Shown here: positions 22,201 to 33,523 of the stretch, in pieces
How positions within the stretch are numbered: the stretch's first letter is position 1
Layout of the letters: every line of letters begins with the position of its first letter
From: Parapristionchus giblindavisi
Lineage: Eukaryota > Nematoda > Chromadorea > Rhabditida > Diplogasteridae
Length of the DNA stretch: 64,000 bases
Assembly (NCBI GenBank): GCA_943737045.1
Contig: CALSFV010000287.1
Coordinates: forward strand, 124,001-188,000
Direction: 5' to 3'
Notes under the pieces: generated by a model
What the model was told of the DNA's origin: nothing
The model's input: only the letters and a program-made list of their open reading frames with translations
The model's database searches: none
Position numbers and translations under genes: made by a program

Positions 22201-22816
22201 TTGGTAGACGAACGATAGGTTCGTGTTCGATACGAAGTTCACCAGATGGAAGCACTTCACGAATCTGTAAATTTTATATTTATTATTAATATTATTAAAT
22301 TTATTTACATGGTTCCATATTCGTTACAATGTAATGAGTTATAGTAATAAGTGTAAGCTAAATATTTCATAAGTCTAGAATGTCTTCATTGTTTGCAACT
22401 TTCTCAGTCCATCATCATCTTAGTTGATCTCACTAACCTTTCCCTTCAACTCGAGCTCCTTACGAATGAACTCCTTTGGAATCTGACCGACACTTTCGAA
22501 CTTGGCAAACTGTGATTAGAATTCAATTAAAAAGAGAGAAATCGAAGGAGTAGGGGCAAAAAATAAAAAAAAACAAATGATGAAACGAAAACTGACAATG
22601 CGAGAGTTTCGAAGGAAAAGAGCGGTTCCCAATAGGCCGGCACCCACAATCGTTCCCTGTAATTAAAAATGAAGCTGATTGAGCATAAATATGAGATTCA
22701 ACCTTGAATTTACTCACCCTAACAAGTAGAGCCGCATACTTGTCGACAGGATCGATCACTCTATCCGGTTTCCCATCGTCTACGACGGCTAGAGGAGGTG
22801 TAGTTACCTCCGCCAT
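19266..22816 (-). CDS. C3orf33-like protein (309 aa, nine exons)
   Basis: Exons: 22816-22718, 22656-22597, 22509-22438, 22264-22172, 21983-21819, 21016-20867, 20391-20278, 19799-19707, 19349-19266. All are whole codons, total 930 nt. The N-terminus is soluble. Residues 34-53 (GAGLLGTALFL core) form a hydrophobic, probably membrane-spanning segment. The middle (about 85-240) resembles the SNase-like OB-fold of metazoan C3orf33, with VDLVRRGYARV and ADRRGVGVWERDTW as landmarks; length is close to the human protein. The biochemical role of this family is unsettled. Exon 2 uses a GTCAGT donor. The ATG follows TTTCAG directly, suggesting trans-splicing or a leader intron. Divergent from the 23,067 gene. 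Confidence 0.85.
20504..20684. mobile_element. hAT-like MITE in C3orf33-like intron
   Basis: TIRs CATACATGGGCGGC / CGCCCGTGTATG, 181 bp, are flanked by ACTAATAT on both sides (20,496-20,503 and 20,685-20,692). It shares interior motifs (TTGTCGCTAGCG, ACCCACCCGATTTT, TTTCCAGCGACAA) with the copy at 21.1 kb. Confidence 0.92.
21095..21307. mobile_element. hAT-like MITE in C3orf33-like intron
   Basis: TIRs CATACGTGGGCGGC / GCTGCCCACGTATG, 213 bp, with 8-bp duplication ATTTAAAT at 21,087-21,094 and 21,308-21,315. Confidence 0.92.
21373..21564. mobile_element. hAT-like MITE in C3orf33-like intron, divergent interior
   Basis: TIRs CATAGGTGGGCGCG / CGTGCCCACCTATG, 192 bp, with 8-bp duplication CGTAAAAT at 21,365-21,372 and 21,565-21,572. 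The interior repeats GCGCACAGCCTTGCC and differs from the two neighbours, so only the ends are shared. Confidence 0.9.
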
Positions 22817-23066
22817 CTGAAACACTATTTTACATATGATGACCAAGAAAAGATGTAAATAAAATACAAAATAATGTAAATAACTTAAAATTACTTTTTC
22901 ACTGATTAGAACAGAACCTTTTACGCGCAAGCAAAACGAGTGCATGACACGCGGAAAGTGTTGTGCGTGGGCGTGGTGTCGACTCTTCACATCGCCATTT
23001 TTTCATCTCCGCAAATTCAGTGTTGTAGAGCTCTCTTCAATTCAGTATTTGTTCAATTGTAGAGTG
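22817..23066. promoter_or_regulatory. Divergent promoter region
   Basis: Only 250 bp separate the start codons of the C3orf33-like gene (-) and the charged-protein gene (+), so both promoters must lie here or overlap the leaders. TATA-like AT-rich DNA (ATGTAAATAACTTAAAATT) lies around 22,875-22,895. Confidence 0.55.
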
Positions 23067-26000
23067 ATGTCTGGTTATGGCTTCTTCAGCAATGGTCAAC
23101 CACGACCCCAATACAACAATGCACCATGTATGTCTAAGTTCTTCGGAATTCCATTTTATTTGCAATCATGCTAACTGAATTTGCTAATAATATGGTTTAT
23201 TTCAGTGTCATACAATGCTCCAGTACGTTCGATGTCACCTCCTCGCTACTATGACGATCGATATGATGCCCCTCGAGGTATTTCAATATTCGTTTTATTA
23301 TTATTTATTTATTTACAAATTATTTTTACTCAGGTGGTTATTCCGATCGTGGACGTGATCCCTTCCCACCTCCTCTACCTCCTGCACCGATGTATGATGA
23401 TCGACAACCACCGATGTATGATGATCGACAACCACCTATGTATGATAGATACGAAACCGATCGATACGGAGGTCAACCACAGTCTAGACCTTGTAAGTAA
23501 CTTCTTCCCTATATTGATTAATATTTTTGAATCTTACATCAGATGAATCAATGACTTCCTCGTATGATCAACAGTCATGGAGGTCTGAACCAGCCTATCT
23601 GCCACCACAACGTTCCGTAGCTCCTGCTAATGATCGACAAGTAATTGATACATTTAAACAACAGAATGATAATCATTTTGTTTCTTTTAGTTCTTCGGTG
23701 ATTATGTGAATACATGGAGACATGGACATGTGGATAATAGAGATACGAGGGACAAGTGAGATCTTTTTTTTAGTTTAAAATCAAAAATCAATTATATTAT
23801 TAATTTAAGGGGCAACTCCAATTCATCGTATGATCGTGCTCGTTCACCACCTCGAAGAGGAAATGACTCCAAGAGATGGCTTGACGTTAGTATCAATTTC
23901 GTGATTGAATATATTTTATTTACTGATTATGATTTTGTATTTTCTTTATTGATTATCATTTTCAGGACCGTGGTTCTTCACGTAGAGATGAACGTGACAG
24001 AAGAGATCGTAGAGTGGATGATAGTCGTGATAGTAGACGACGTGATGATGATAGAGATAAGAGACGTGATCGAAGCAAAGATAGAAAGGAACGAAGTTCT
24101 GACAATGATGCACATAGGGATAAGAGGGATGATAAACAGGAGGTATGATATTCTACTTCAATATTGATTGATTATTGGATTCTTCATCGATTTATTTGTG
24201 GCTTGATTTATTTTTTACAAATATTTAACATCGTGCATCACAGTGACTAAAAATGCACCGGGAAAACAAGTCTCGAAGACTGTCCGGTAAAATTTAGTAT
24301 TTTAAACAGTATATAGGGCCATCCCAAAGACCGGTAGATTTTATGTGAAACCACTTCCCGGTGAGTTGCCTATTAAGTCACTGGAGCATCATAGTGATGT
24401 TTGGACAAGTAAAACAACGAGTGAAATGGAATTCATCTATTCATACTGTTAATTGAAAATTTGATTTCATGTTGAGAACTCTACAACTTTTTAAAACACC
24501 AACATTTAAAGTACAGCTTCATCTGGAGTACATTCATCTAATAATTGTAATAGTACACGATCTCATCTGCAATTTTACATTGATATTTTGTGTAAATAAC
24601 TAAATCCGTCAAAAATTTGTAAATTCCTCTTCCTTAATTAAAAATTGTCTTTTAACAAGATTTTTCAACTGAGAGCAACAAAAAAAAAAACGCACAACGA
24701 CATAACAGAAACAACTCTAGTCGTAGGGAATTACTAAAAACTATAAATCGTGATGTCCTTATTACATGACGAAAAATGATTGTTTTCAATACTGAACACG
24801 TTTACAGTATTTCATTTATCGTAAGAAGTAAGATAGTCGAAAAAAAATTATAATTTAAAATAAATATAAATTATTATTTAAATTGAATATTCTCGCTTAT
24901 TTCAACTTTATTCACGCTATAATTTTTGACGGATTTGGCGAATAGAATTTGACGGTTTCCATCCAAAAATAATTTGACGGGTGGATTCCGTCAAAACTTC
25001 AAATCGCAGCCCTGTTACGGATATTAAATCTCTTTTTTTTGATATTCTAAGATGATTGATGAATTGATAACTATAACGGCACAATAGTCATCCAACTTAG
25101 CTATTTGATCATACTTATATGAATTAAATTCTAATATACATATATGTAAACCAAGTTTCCTCTACAATTTGCTTTGAGGAGAAGACGAGATACTCTTTAT
25201 GAACGTTTGTAACGAATAAACTTTTGGGCACACGGTATTGTCAGGATATATTTTCTAACAAACTATAATGAGAATATTTTAATAAACATGGAAATGTGTT
25301 GGTTTCAGTCTAACCAAATTTCATTCACAAACGTTTTTTAAATGCCCGAGACGCACAGAACCATTTGGGAGATAATGGTTGCCAAAAAACGACTTATTAG
25401 TCTAGACGTGGTGAGTTCCCATACAAGGGTTGAATAATTTGTCGTTCATCTTCTTCTGATCAGCTACTGGAGACGTTATTCAGATTCAAGACCGCTACAC
25501 TTGATCATTGTTATATGTATAATATTTATTTAAAGTTTGGACGGTGCACACTGCAACTTACTTAGCCAAACTTTAGGAACGTAATGCATATATGCCAAAA
25601 ACTTATAATGAAGAATTAAAACAAATACAATAAACCACCAGAGCTTGATAATAAACCTATTTGATAATGAATATTTATAGAATCACAAAATTAGTTACAC
25701 AAAAGCGAAAAAAAACTAGTATTACGCAGTCAATTTAAATTTAACAAAGTTTTCTTTCAGAGGAAACGCTCGCACGAATCTGTTCCTGAAGATAAGAAGA
25801 AGGTTGTAGAGGATGAAGATAAAAATAATAAGAAGAAAGACTCGAAGAGTCCTAAACCAATTGATGATAATGATGAAAATGAACAGACTACAAATAAAGA
25901 GGGAGAATTATCTAATGGAGATGATAATGCTATCAATAATGGTACTAAAATTGATCCCATCTCTGATGATGTAGAGATTATAGAAGACGAAGAAGTTCTA

Positions 26001-29000
26001 GGTCATGAAGAGAATGTTGAACCAATCGGTGAAATTGAGAAGAATGGCAAGCAAAAAAAAGATATTGAGAAGAAGACTCCTGACGAAGATAAGGCGAAGA
26101 ATGTCAAGAAAGAAGAACATGCTGATACGAAAGATGACCATAAAGAGATGAGTTTGAAGAGTCCCAAGAAAGAAGTGATGACTTCCCATAAACACGATGA
26201 AAAGGGTACCAAATCAAGACATGATCATGACGATAAAGATAAGAAGAGTCCAAGGAAAGATGATGATCATCGGAGCAAGTCCAGAAGAGATCATGAAGAT
26301 AAAGGGGATACACATAAGAAGAAAGTAGATGAAGATGATGAGATGAGGTCTAGAAGGGCTCGTGATGAAGATAAAGAGAAAAGACATATACGTTCGCCAT
26401 CTCCCGATCATCATAGTAAGAAGCCAAGATTTAGTAGATCCAAATCTCGAGAAAAAGAATGTGGAGAGTTCAAGATTCTCAAGGATGCCACGTTTGAAGA
26501 GGTCCGCTTTTAAATTTATTTTTATTGAACTATCAAATTAATCAAATATTTAAGTATTTTATCAATACAATGTATTTGAAATGAGAAACCATCAAAATAT
26601 TTTTTTGGAAATATGATTACACACTTACAACAATAAATAATGCTCAAAATAATAAATGCTACGTGATAACAGGTGCATCGTCCGGGTGTTCCATTGTATG
26701 GTCGAAGTGTTGTTCGTCCAAGCAAAGCCGCAGTTGTTGAGAACAATGAAGCATCGTGGGCCGAACAGTACAAGGCTAAAGTAATGATGACTAAGACTGC
26801 CGTACATGGACCGGGGTAACCATATTATCATATTAATATAATCAATATTATATTGTTTGCGATTCGGATGTTCGCAAATATTAATGTAACCAGCCAATAG
26901 TTCAAATACGGATTATACTAAAACGAGTTAAATATTTTGCATAACAATCAATCGAAGTTCATAAATATCAAATAATGTTAAATAAAAATAAAAATAATTA
27001 ATAGTTAATTTTGACAGTGGTCCAACACCAGTAGTTGCTCCACGTCCTCCTGTAGCTGAGTATCCTCGTCCTCCTATTCCACCTCGTATAGCTCCACCAC
27101 AACCATCACGTCGTCATGAACCTCCTCCAGTTCACTATCGTGAATCATCATCATATGCTCCTCCACCTCCATCCCGATATGGTGGTGGTCCACGTACTCC
27201 TCCTCCATATGAGAGGGACATCTACCGTGAACCGACGAGACATGAATCACCAATCGTTCGTGGTGATCCATATGGTGAACCACGTCCTGTATATGATAGA
27301 CATGATCGATATTTGGATAGTTCATATCGTGATTCACCTGGTGGTGCCTATGTGGATGATGTCCACCATCGTCCTCCTCTACATCGTGAACCATATGATC
27401 CATATGAGCATCGTGCACCCGTACCACGACGTGGACCTCGTACACCTCCACCTCTATCACGTAGTCCTCCTCCAAGAAGATATGAAGCTGACCATGACAG
27501 GTATTATATTTATTTCGTTGAAATAATAAGGGGTATAGAATCCACACTCATGGCCAATAAATCAAATCCTATACATATCCGTGGTCAATAATACGATGCA
27601 ACATGAACGAAGAATACACATTGAGTACAGCAAAAAGGTGATCAAACGTTATTCACATCCTCTATTTCATCGGTGAACATAGTAGTGAAACAGAACCAGC
27701 AGGCATAATGCAAACATACACATAAACATGTACGCACATCTCTTTTTGCAATGGCAATATAATCGATGAATGAAAAGATTAAATGATTAAATGAACGACT
27801 ATTTGTAGAAGTGGTCGCGAAGTGTTGCGTGATCCGTACTATGCTCCATCACGTGATTACGATGATGGTAGATCTGCTGTACGTCCGAGTGAATACGGTA
27901 GACATCGTGAGAGGACACCACCTCCAGTTAGGTTGGTAGATAAATTATCGATTTTATGGGAAATTAAATCGTTCCTGTTACAGGGCACCTGAACCTCCTA
28001 AGAGGAAAGAGATTGATGCGAGTCTATTGATTGAGCCACTTGAGTCTGATGACGGTATCATTATGAAATTTATTGATTAATACGGTAGATCATAGAATGA
28101 ATTGATCATTACAGGAAGTGAATGGGACGATGTTGCTAAGATGCTCGGAGCTGATAGGATTGTTGTAGAGAAAAAGTGTAAGTGCTCATAGATAAATGGA
28201 TTATGACCTGATTATGATGATGGTTTATCTGCTCTACCAAAAGATGAAAGGATCAATCGATAATTGATTGTATTTAGCTAAACCTCCTCTGATCGCATCT
28301 GCACCCGCACCTGTCCCATCTCCAGTCAAAGTTGTCCCTTCTAATCGACCTGGTAGGTGCAATCGATGAATTTTATATATCTAATATTGTCCGTATAAAA
28401 TGTACTTGTGTAACAAAATGATGAATATGAAGTAACAACCACGACAAACAAAAACTAGTTTATTTACTTGTAATAATGAATTCCCTCGTACAAAACAAAC
28501 AAGTGATTTTTATACGATCAATATTTGATTCATTTATCCATTCATATTACAGTACTTCTGAGTGAACCTGTTCATCCTAAATTGGAAGCACCAGTTGTAT
28601 CAAGAGGGACATTCTTTTCGGATGTTCAACCTCTTCCATCGACTAAGAACAAAGTTGCCCATCCTGATTCCATTCCATTCTATAAACAGAGAATGGCCGC
28701 TGAGTGAGTTTTATCTCTATAAAACAGGCCTAGACTACTTTTTTGTTCATATTCACGATTTTCTGATCCGCAGGAATATTTTTATCTGATTACATCAATA
28801 ATATTTTAACTCTTTGTGTTTTAAAAAATAAAATGATTATTGATTGATTTGTTTGAAGGATGGATCCATCGGAATCTAGACGTGCACCAATCGATGATGG
28901 TGGATACGGTAGAGATGATCGATATGGAAGTAGGCCATCGAATGGTCTTGAATTTCCTCCTGGTTACGGTAGAAGAGAGGCTGAAAGTGAATACGGAAGA

Positions 29001-29471
29001 CCCACATACGTAAGTTTCACTCGTTGCTTGTTTCTAGTTGACAAATGTATTGATGTATTTGACATAATCAATAGTCTTTTCATTTTCAGAATTATGGTTC
29101 GTCTCGCGATGTGCCACGTGGTGGACGTGAATCTTACGACAGGTTTCATAATTTAATTATTTAATGTTGTCTTGTTTCCTAACGATCTTACTATTTTAAT
29201 ACATTAACATTACATTAATATTCTTACATGAATTAATTTTCAGATTGGGATATCCTCCCACTGGTCGTGCGGAAGAATTCGACGATCCGAACATGCGGTA
29301 GGTTCCGTTAGATTATTGATTGGTTCTGGAAAAATTACGGTAGTTTCCCTGGTCATGATGATGATTCGTTTCAGTCGTGCCGTACCATATGATCAGATCG
29401 CTTCATCAATGGGTGCTCCTTCATATCGTAGTGGACCCGCACCTGGATGGGATGATAGTGGACGATATTAG
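23067..29471 (+). CDS. Large charged low-complexity (RS/RE- and PRY-rich) protein, 970 aa, 19 exons
   Basis: Exons with agreeing phases: 23067-23127, 23206-23277, 23334-23492, 23543-23640, 23691-23755, 23810-23885, 23966-24142, 25761-26501, 26673-26815, 27018-27500, 27809-27931, 27984-28054, 28115-28177, 28278-28352, 28553-28703, 28859-29009, 29090-29142, 29244-29297, 29375-29471. The N-terminal third is Pro/Tyr/Arg-rich with QPPMYDDR repeats. Exons 7-8 are dominated by Arg/Asp/Ser/Lys/Glu (DRRDRRVDDSRDSRRRDD and KSP repeats), typical of nuclear RNA-processing factors. Two less repetitive islands may be the conserved parts: exon 9 (HRPGVPLYGRSVVRPSK, then WAEQYKAKV) and exons 12-13 (ASLLIEPLESDDGSEWDDV, then KMLGADRIVVEKK). 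The C-terminus is Gly/Tyr/Arg-rich. No named domain recognised; a role in mRNA metabolism is inference from composition. Confidence 0.85.
24143..25760 (+). other. Large intron 7 of the charged-protein gene
   Basis: 1,618 bp, far longer than the other introns of this gene. AT-rich, with a patch around 24,240-24,390 carrying GCACCGGGAAAA and TTCCCGGTGAG motifs that may be a degenerate foldback element. No ORF of interest. Confidence 0.6.
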
Positions 29472-29871
29472 ATGTCTACCGTATCCTGCCTATCATTTAT
29501 CAATCAATAGTCATTCATTGTACTTTATCATGCTCTAGCAATGTACAACATGGAAGGTAGTTTTCGTTTTTAATTCATTTTCGATGCATTATTCCACATC
29601 ACCATCATTACCGATTTCATTGTCTATAATATATAATATTCTTCCATCACTCTTTTATTGTAACGGGTACGGTAATCTGTCTATTTGAATGTTTCGGATC
29701 CGATCCCATTTCTTTTCCTTCGCATAGCTCTAAATTATATTAATTTTTTAGTTGATAAATATCAGTTTAATATTTATTTATTGTGTTTTGTAATGAACCA
29801 GTTTACGTGCTGGATTATACCTTAATTCTTTCGATCGATAATCGTCTGGTTATCAAGGAATCAATTTAAGA

Positions 29872-30639
29872 ATGGCTCCATTGGCAGAGGATCAGTTGGG
29901 TGAGAAGATTGACAGATGCTTTGCTGATTCACTTCTCAAGATTTCCGGTGGTGTTGCCATCGGAATCGTTGCCTCCGTCGCTTTCTTCAAGGTATCGTAT
30001 AGTTAATTCGATCTTTGATCTTGAACTCGTGTATGATGGGGTGGTTACAGTAGTACCGTCGCCTTAGGAAATCTAGGCGAGGGAGAGGAGAGAGATCGGC
30101 AGGCGCCGCCCTCTCTCCTCACTCTCGGTTGCTCTCTTGACTAGGGGATGGTGACCTCCCTCTTCGCTCTGTAGGTGATCATAGTATGGGACACGCTTTA
30201 AGTAGCCTAGACCTTAGTTCCTACATCTGATTCACGGTAGTTAGATTAGGAACACACTTTAGCCTGGCTTCCACTTGGGATTAGGAAGTACCAGGTTACG
30301 GTACATACAGGCTTTCGTTTCATCAATTGAATACGTTATCATGACCAATGATATAAACCTAATGATCGATTACGATTATTATATTATAGGTTATTATGAT
30401 TATTATGTGAATAATGATTACAGGGACGTGCCTTCCCCATTTGGCTGGGATCGGGTATTGGAATCGGCGCCGGATGGAGCAATTGCAGACACGATCTCAA
30501 TGCTCCCTTCCTCGTTCACGGAAAGAAGGTCCCGACTGGAACTGATGCTCAGGTATACGGTAGTTTCGCCTAACTCGATCTTTACCTGTACTCCTTGCAG
30601 GGCCGCCCTATTTACAATATTGTCGTCGACAAGAAATAG
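29872..30639 (+). CDS. mic10: MICOS complex subunit MIC10 (95 aa)
   Basis: Exons 29872-29991, 30424-30552 and 30601-30639. The product is the core of the mitochondrial contact site and cristae organising system: a small inner-membrane hairpin that bends crista junctions by oligomerising. Visible family features: GEKIDRCFADSLLKISGG before the first membrane segment (about residues 24-40), then FPIWLGSGIGIGAGWSNC, the Gly-rich second segment (GxGxGxG), then HDLNAPFLVHGKK. Length is near the usual 75-100 residues, with a short C-terminal extension. An acceptor-like TTTAAG lies one base before the ATG. It starts 400 bp after the stop of the upstream same-strand gene, so an operon is possible but unproven. 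Confidence 0.95.
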
Positions 30640-30773
30640 AGAAATGAAACTGTTATGAGCTGCCTACAGTACCTCCGGTTTTCGTTTCGAGAGTCAAAGT
30701 ATTGATTATTTAACTCTTGGTGGTAGTCTTAGTGTATTTTTACCCAACGAGTGGTTTGTCGTTCTGCGAGAGA

Positions 30774-30779
30774 AATAAA
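30774..30779 (+). terminator. AATAAA polyadenylation signal for MIC10
   Basis: Canonical hexamer 135 bp after the MIC10 stop. Confidence 0.7.
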
Positions 30780-30854
30780 GAATGTTCTAGAAATACCTTA
30801 TTTTGGAGTTGTACATTTTATTTAGTTTACACAATTGATCAAAGAACTCTATAG

Positions 30855-32819
30855 ATGGGCAAACTCGCGTTGTTACTCGTGCTCTGCTCTTTCATACTAT
30901 GTATACACTTACTTCTACTTCGACTAATTCCCTCCTCGACAACCTCCCCGTTTAGTACACAATATGCATGACTTTGTTCATCATTTCATCCAACCTACAT
31001 CGAGTCCTTCCAAGTAGAGGCATGATCCATCGACTCCATGACTGATTGTCCTTACCCTGATGGTTCCATTCCCATTGTATACGTTAGCACATTCTTCGGT
31101 CTATTCACTCACCATATCATCGGTCCCCGAGGATTCGTCGACGATTTTTGGAAAACAGCAGCACGATATCTGCACTGCCCGCGAGGTGTGAGGTACATTC
31201 ACGAGAAGGATTACGGTAGGTCCACCGCGGAATACATCGGAAAGTGATTTATTTGAGCCACTTGTGATTTTGCGTGTGGAACTAATTTGACGTGTGAATG
31301 TTTTGGAGATCTTGGAAAAGTCGATAAGGGGCAAGCATTTTCTATTATTGACATACGATCTCTGACACCTACAAGAATTGCTAGATTTCGATATGTTCAG
31401 CCAATTGAATACGCTCAGGTTTTCCTGTTACAAGTGTTCCCCTTTCAATCGATATCTTACAGTATGCCTTTTTCGAAGGGAATCCTATTGCAAAAGAAAC
31501 GGCTGCATCTATTGAGCCATTTATTGTTTTCCCTTTTCCGTGTTCATTATTCATTGGCCTAGCCTTATTGATTTATTGGATAATTGAATATTGCGCAGTA
31601 AGATACAAAGGTAATAATTTCGTTGTATTGCTTCTCAATTTTTATAATAATGAGTTCAATTACGAGAGACGAAGAGTCACAATCAGTTTGCATTTCTCAA
31701 GCTGTATTTATTCAAAATTTAGCCGGATTACTTACTCTCTATATCTCGCTCGTAAAAAGTACACCCCGAGCTTATTTTACTCTCCGCATTGGCAATACTC
31801 TCTCGCACACACCGAAAGCGATAGAGTGTGACCAGAGTGAAGAGCGTCAAAATAGCTCATTGTGCCTCTTTAAGGATCTACTATTACATGGAAACCACTA
31901 TTCCTCATCTCTTTCATTCTATTGTCATCATTATATTCAGCGGGTTTTCAAGGGATTCGAATGATTACCAAACCACATACACCCAGGCATGACGTCGGCG
32001 AGTATAATATCTAGAAATGTGTCTCACTTCAGAACATTTACCGAAATAATCAATGGTATTCAATCCGGGAAGGTGATATGGGGAAAGCGAGAAGAGGTTA
32101 TCAAAGAAGTAGGTAAATATAGATATCAAAAAAGAAGAAAAAAGTTTTCCAGTGGCCCCAAATTCTCGGGAACGGAAAACAATTCTTCGAGCCGAATATA
32201 ATTCAGATAGCACAAATGGTGTGTAGAAATGAATCAGTTGTAGGCAGCTTTTTCGTGGTATTTTTTCTTAAACAAAAATTTTCCTTCATAAATAAAAATT
32301 TAGCGAGAGTTACAAGAGATTATGCTAGATGCTCAACTCATGAAACAATGCGAATTTCATAGGTAAAATCTTATTTTTCTGAAATCTTCAAATGAATAAT
32401 TCAAAATTCAGAACCACTGATCCAGGTAAAGGATTTACTCCAAGTTTTCTACCTAGTTCTCGATCATTCCTCATGCATTCAAATACATCACGGAAAATCA
32501 TTGAACGGATCAATTTCCTCATCATCGGCATGTATCAAATCGATTTTGTGAGTATTCAAATATTAAATTATTAGTATCTCCGGTCAAAAAATAAATTCAG
32601 CGCGATTTCCTAATTCGTCGTTACACAAATGGACGAAGTCGAACAGCCGTGAGGACGTTGACTACTGAATTCACTCCAATTCAGCTCACATTTTTTCGTC
32701 CCATCATGATCATTTTTGGAAGTTTATTATTGTTATCACTTTTTATATTATTCATTGAACTGTTGCTTTATCGATTACGCAGATTCAGTAAAATGGTGCG
32801 AAAATGGGTATATAAATAA
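30855..32819 (+). CDS. Ionotropic-receptor-like (Lig_chan family) protein, partly resolved exons
   Basis: The domain order fits a nematode iGluR/IR-like channel. A signal-like hydrophobic ORF is at 30855-30971 (MGKLALLLVLCSFILC). S1 starts at 31038 (CPYPDGS, GFVDDFWKTAARYL, EKDYG) and continues at about 31,306-31,418 (TPTRIARFRYVQPIEY). TM1 is at 31463-31610 (FIVFPFPCSLFIGLALLIYW). A second membrane exon near 31,899-32,005 carries SFILLSSLYSAGF. S2 begins with FRTFTEIINGIQSGK and runs through exons near 32,145-32,220, 32,304-32,362, 32,411-32,550 and 32,601-32,819. The last contains TM3 (FFRPIMIIFGSLLLLSLFIL) and a basic tail. Several joins are unresolved: signal to S1, S1 halves, and the TM2-S2 border. 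It may therefore be decayed. A MITE lies between TM1 and TM2. Confidence 0.6.
31754..31850. mobile_element. Palindromic MITE (AAGGCACACC family), copy 1
   Basis: GTACACCCCGAGCTTATTTT, then CTCTCTCGC and AAAGCGATAGAGTGTGACCA form the inverted halves of a roughly 115-bp family. The right end is truncated or diverged. Confidence 0.6.
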
Positions 32820-32973
32820 ATTGAGTTGTATTTCTCATATGACAATTCGCATATCCTATCTAGACTGTCTAACTTACTTGTCAGAAACTCGAAGCTCCAA
32901 CGAGCTTTCGAATTTCCTCGTAGGAGAACCAAAATGTTAAAGACCATGTAGCCTATAATATACATTATATTTA

Positions 32974-33088
32974 GAGGTACACCTCGAGCTAATCTTACTC
33001 TCCACTCTGGAAACACTCTCTCATAGACAAAGAAAGCGAGCCAGCATTACCAGAGTGGAGAGTTTCGGATTAGCTGGGGATGTGCCTT
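32974..33088. mobile_element. Palindromic MITE (AAGGCACACC family), copy 2
   Basis: It runs from GAGGTACACCTCGAGCTAAT to GATGTGCCTTT, with halves CTCTCCACTCTGG and CCAGAGTGGAGAG. Lies just after the ionotropic-receptor-like gene. Confidence 0.75.
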
Positions 33089-33523
33089 TAACCTATTTAA
33101 CGAAACATTGAAAGACGGGTAAAGAAAGACGGCGAGTCACAGTGTAGGCTAAATTGCCCCTTTCCCATCGTTTACAACATAAATTTGATTAAATATAAAT
33201 GAAAGAAAATAAATAAACTGGAAATCAATCGGCAAACTAGTTCGACAATCCCATTGCAATAATTTCACGTTCCGATCGGAATTTGAATTTCGATCGATAT
33301 GATCTCCGGCTACAAACTACATAGAAATGGATCCTATTTCACAGCTCTGGATTTGTAATCATATTTTTTTTAAAATTCATTAATATTTATTTATTGTCTC
33401 TGTTAAACGTAATGTATCGTTTCGCCTTTTTGTTTTTATTCCCATTTATCAATAACGAGACGGTAATTCGATTGCGCTTTCACTGTTTCGATCATTTATT
33501 ATCTAATATTTTCTAATTATAGT

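Noticed and set aside
27074..27547. Antisense ORF of 157 residues (His/Val/Asp-rich) over the charged-protein gene, and a + strand one of 136 residues
   Set aside because: Shadows of exon 10 of the 23,067-29,471 gene; the sense frame continues across splice junctions, these do not.
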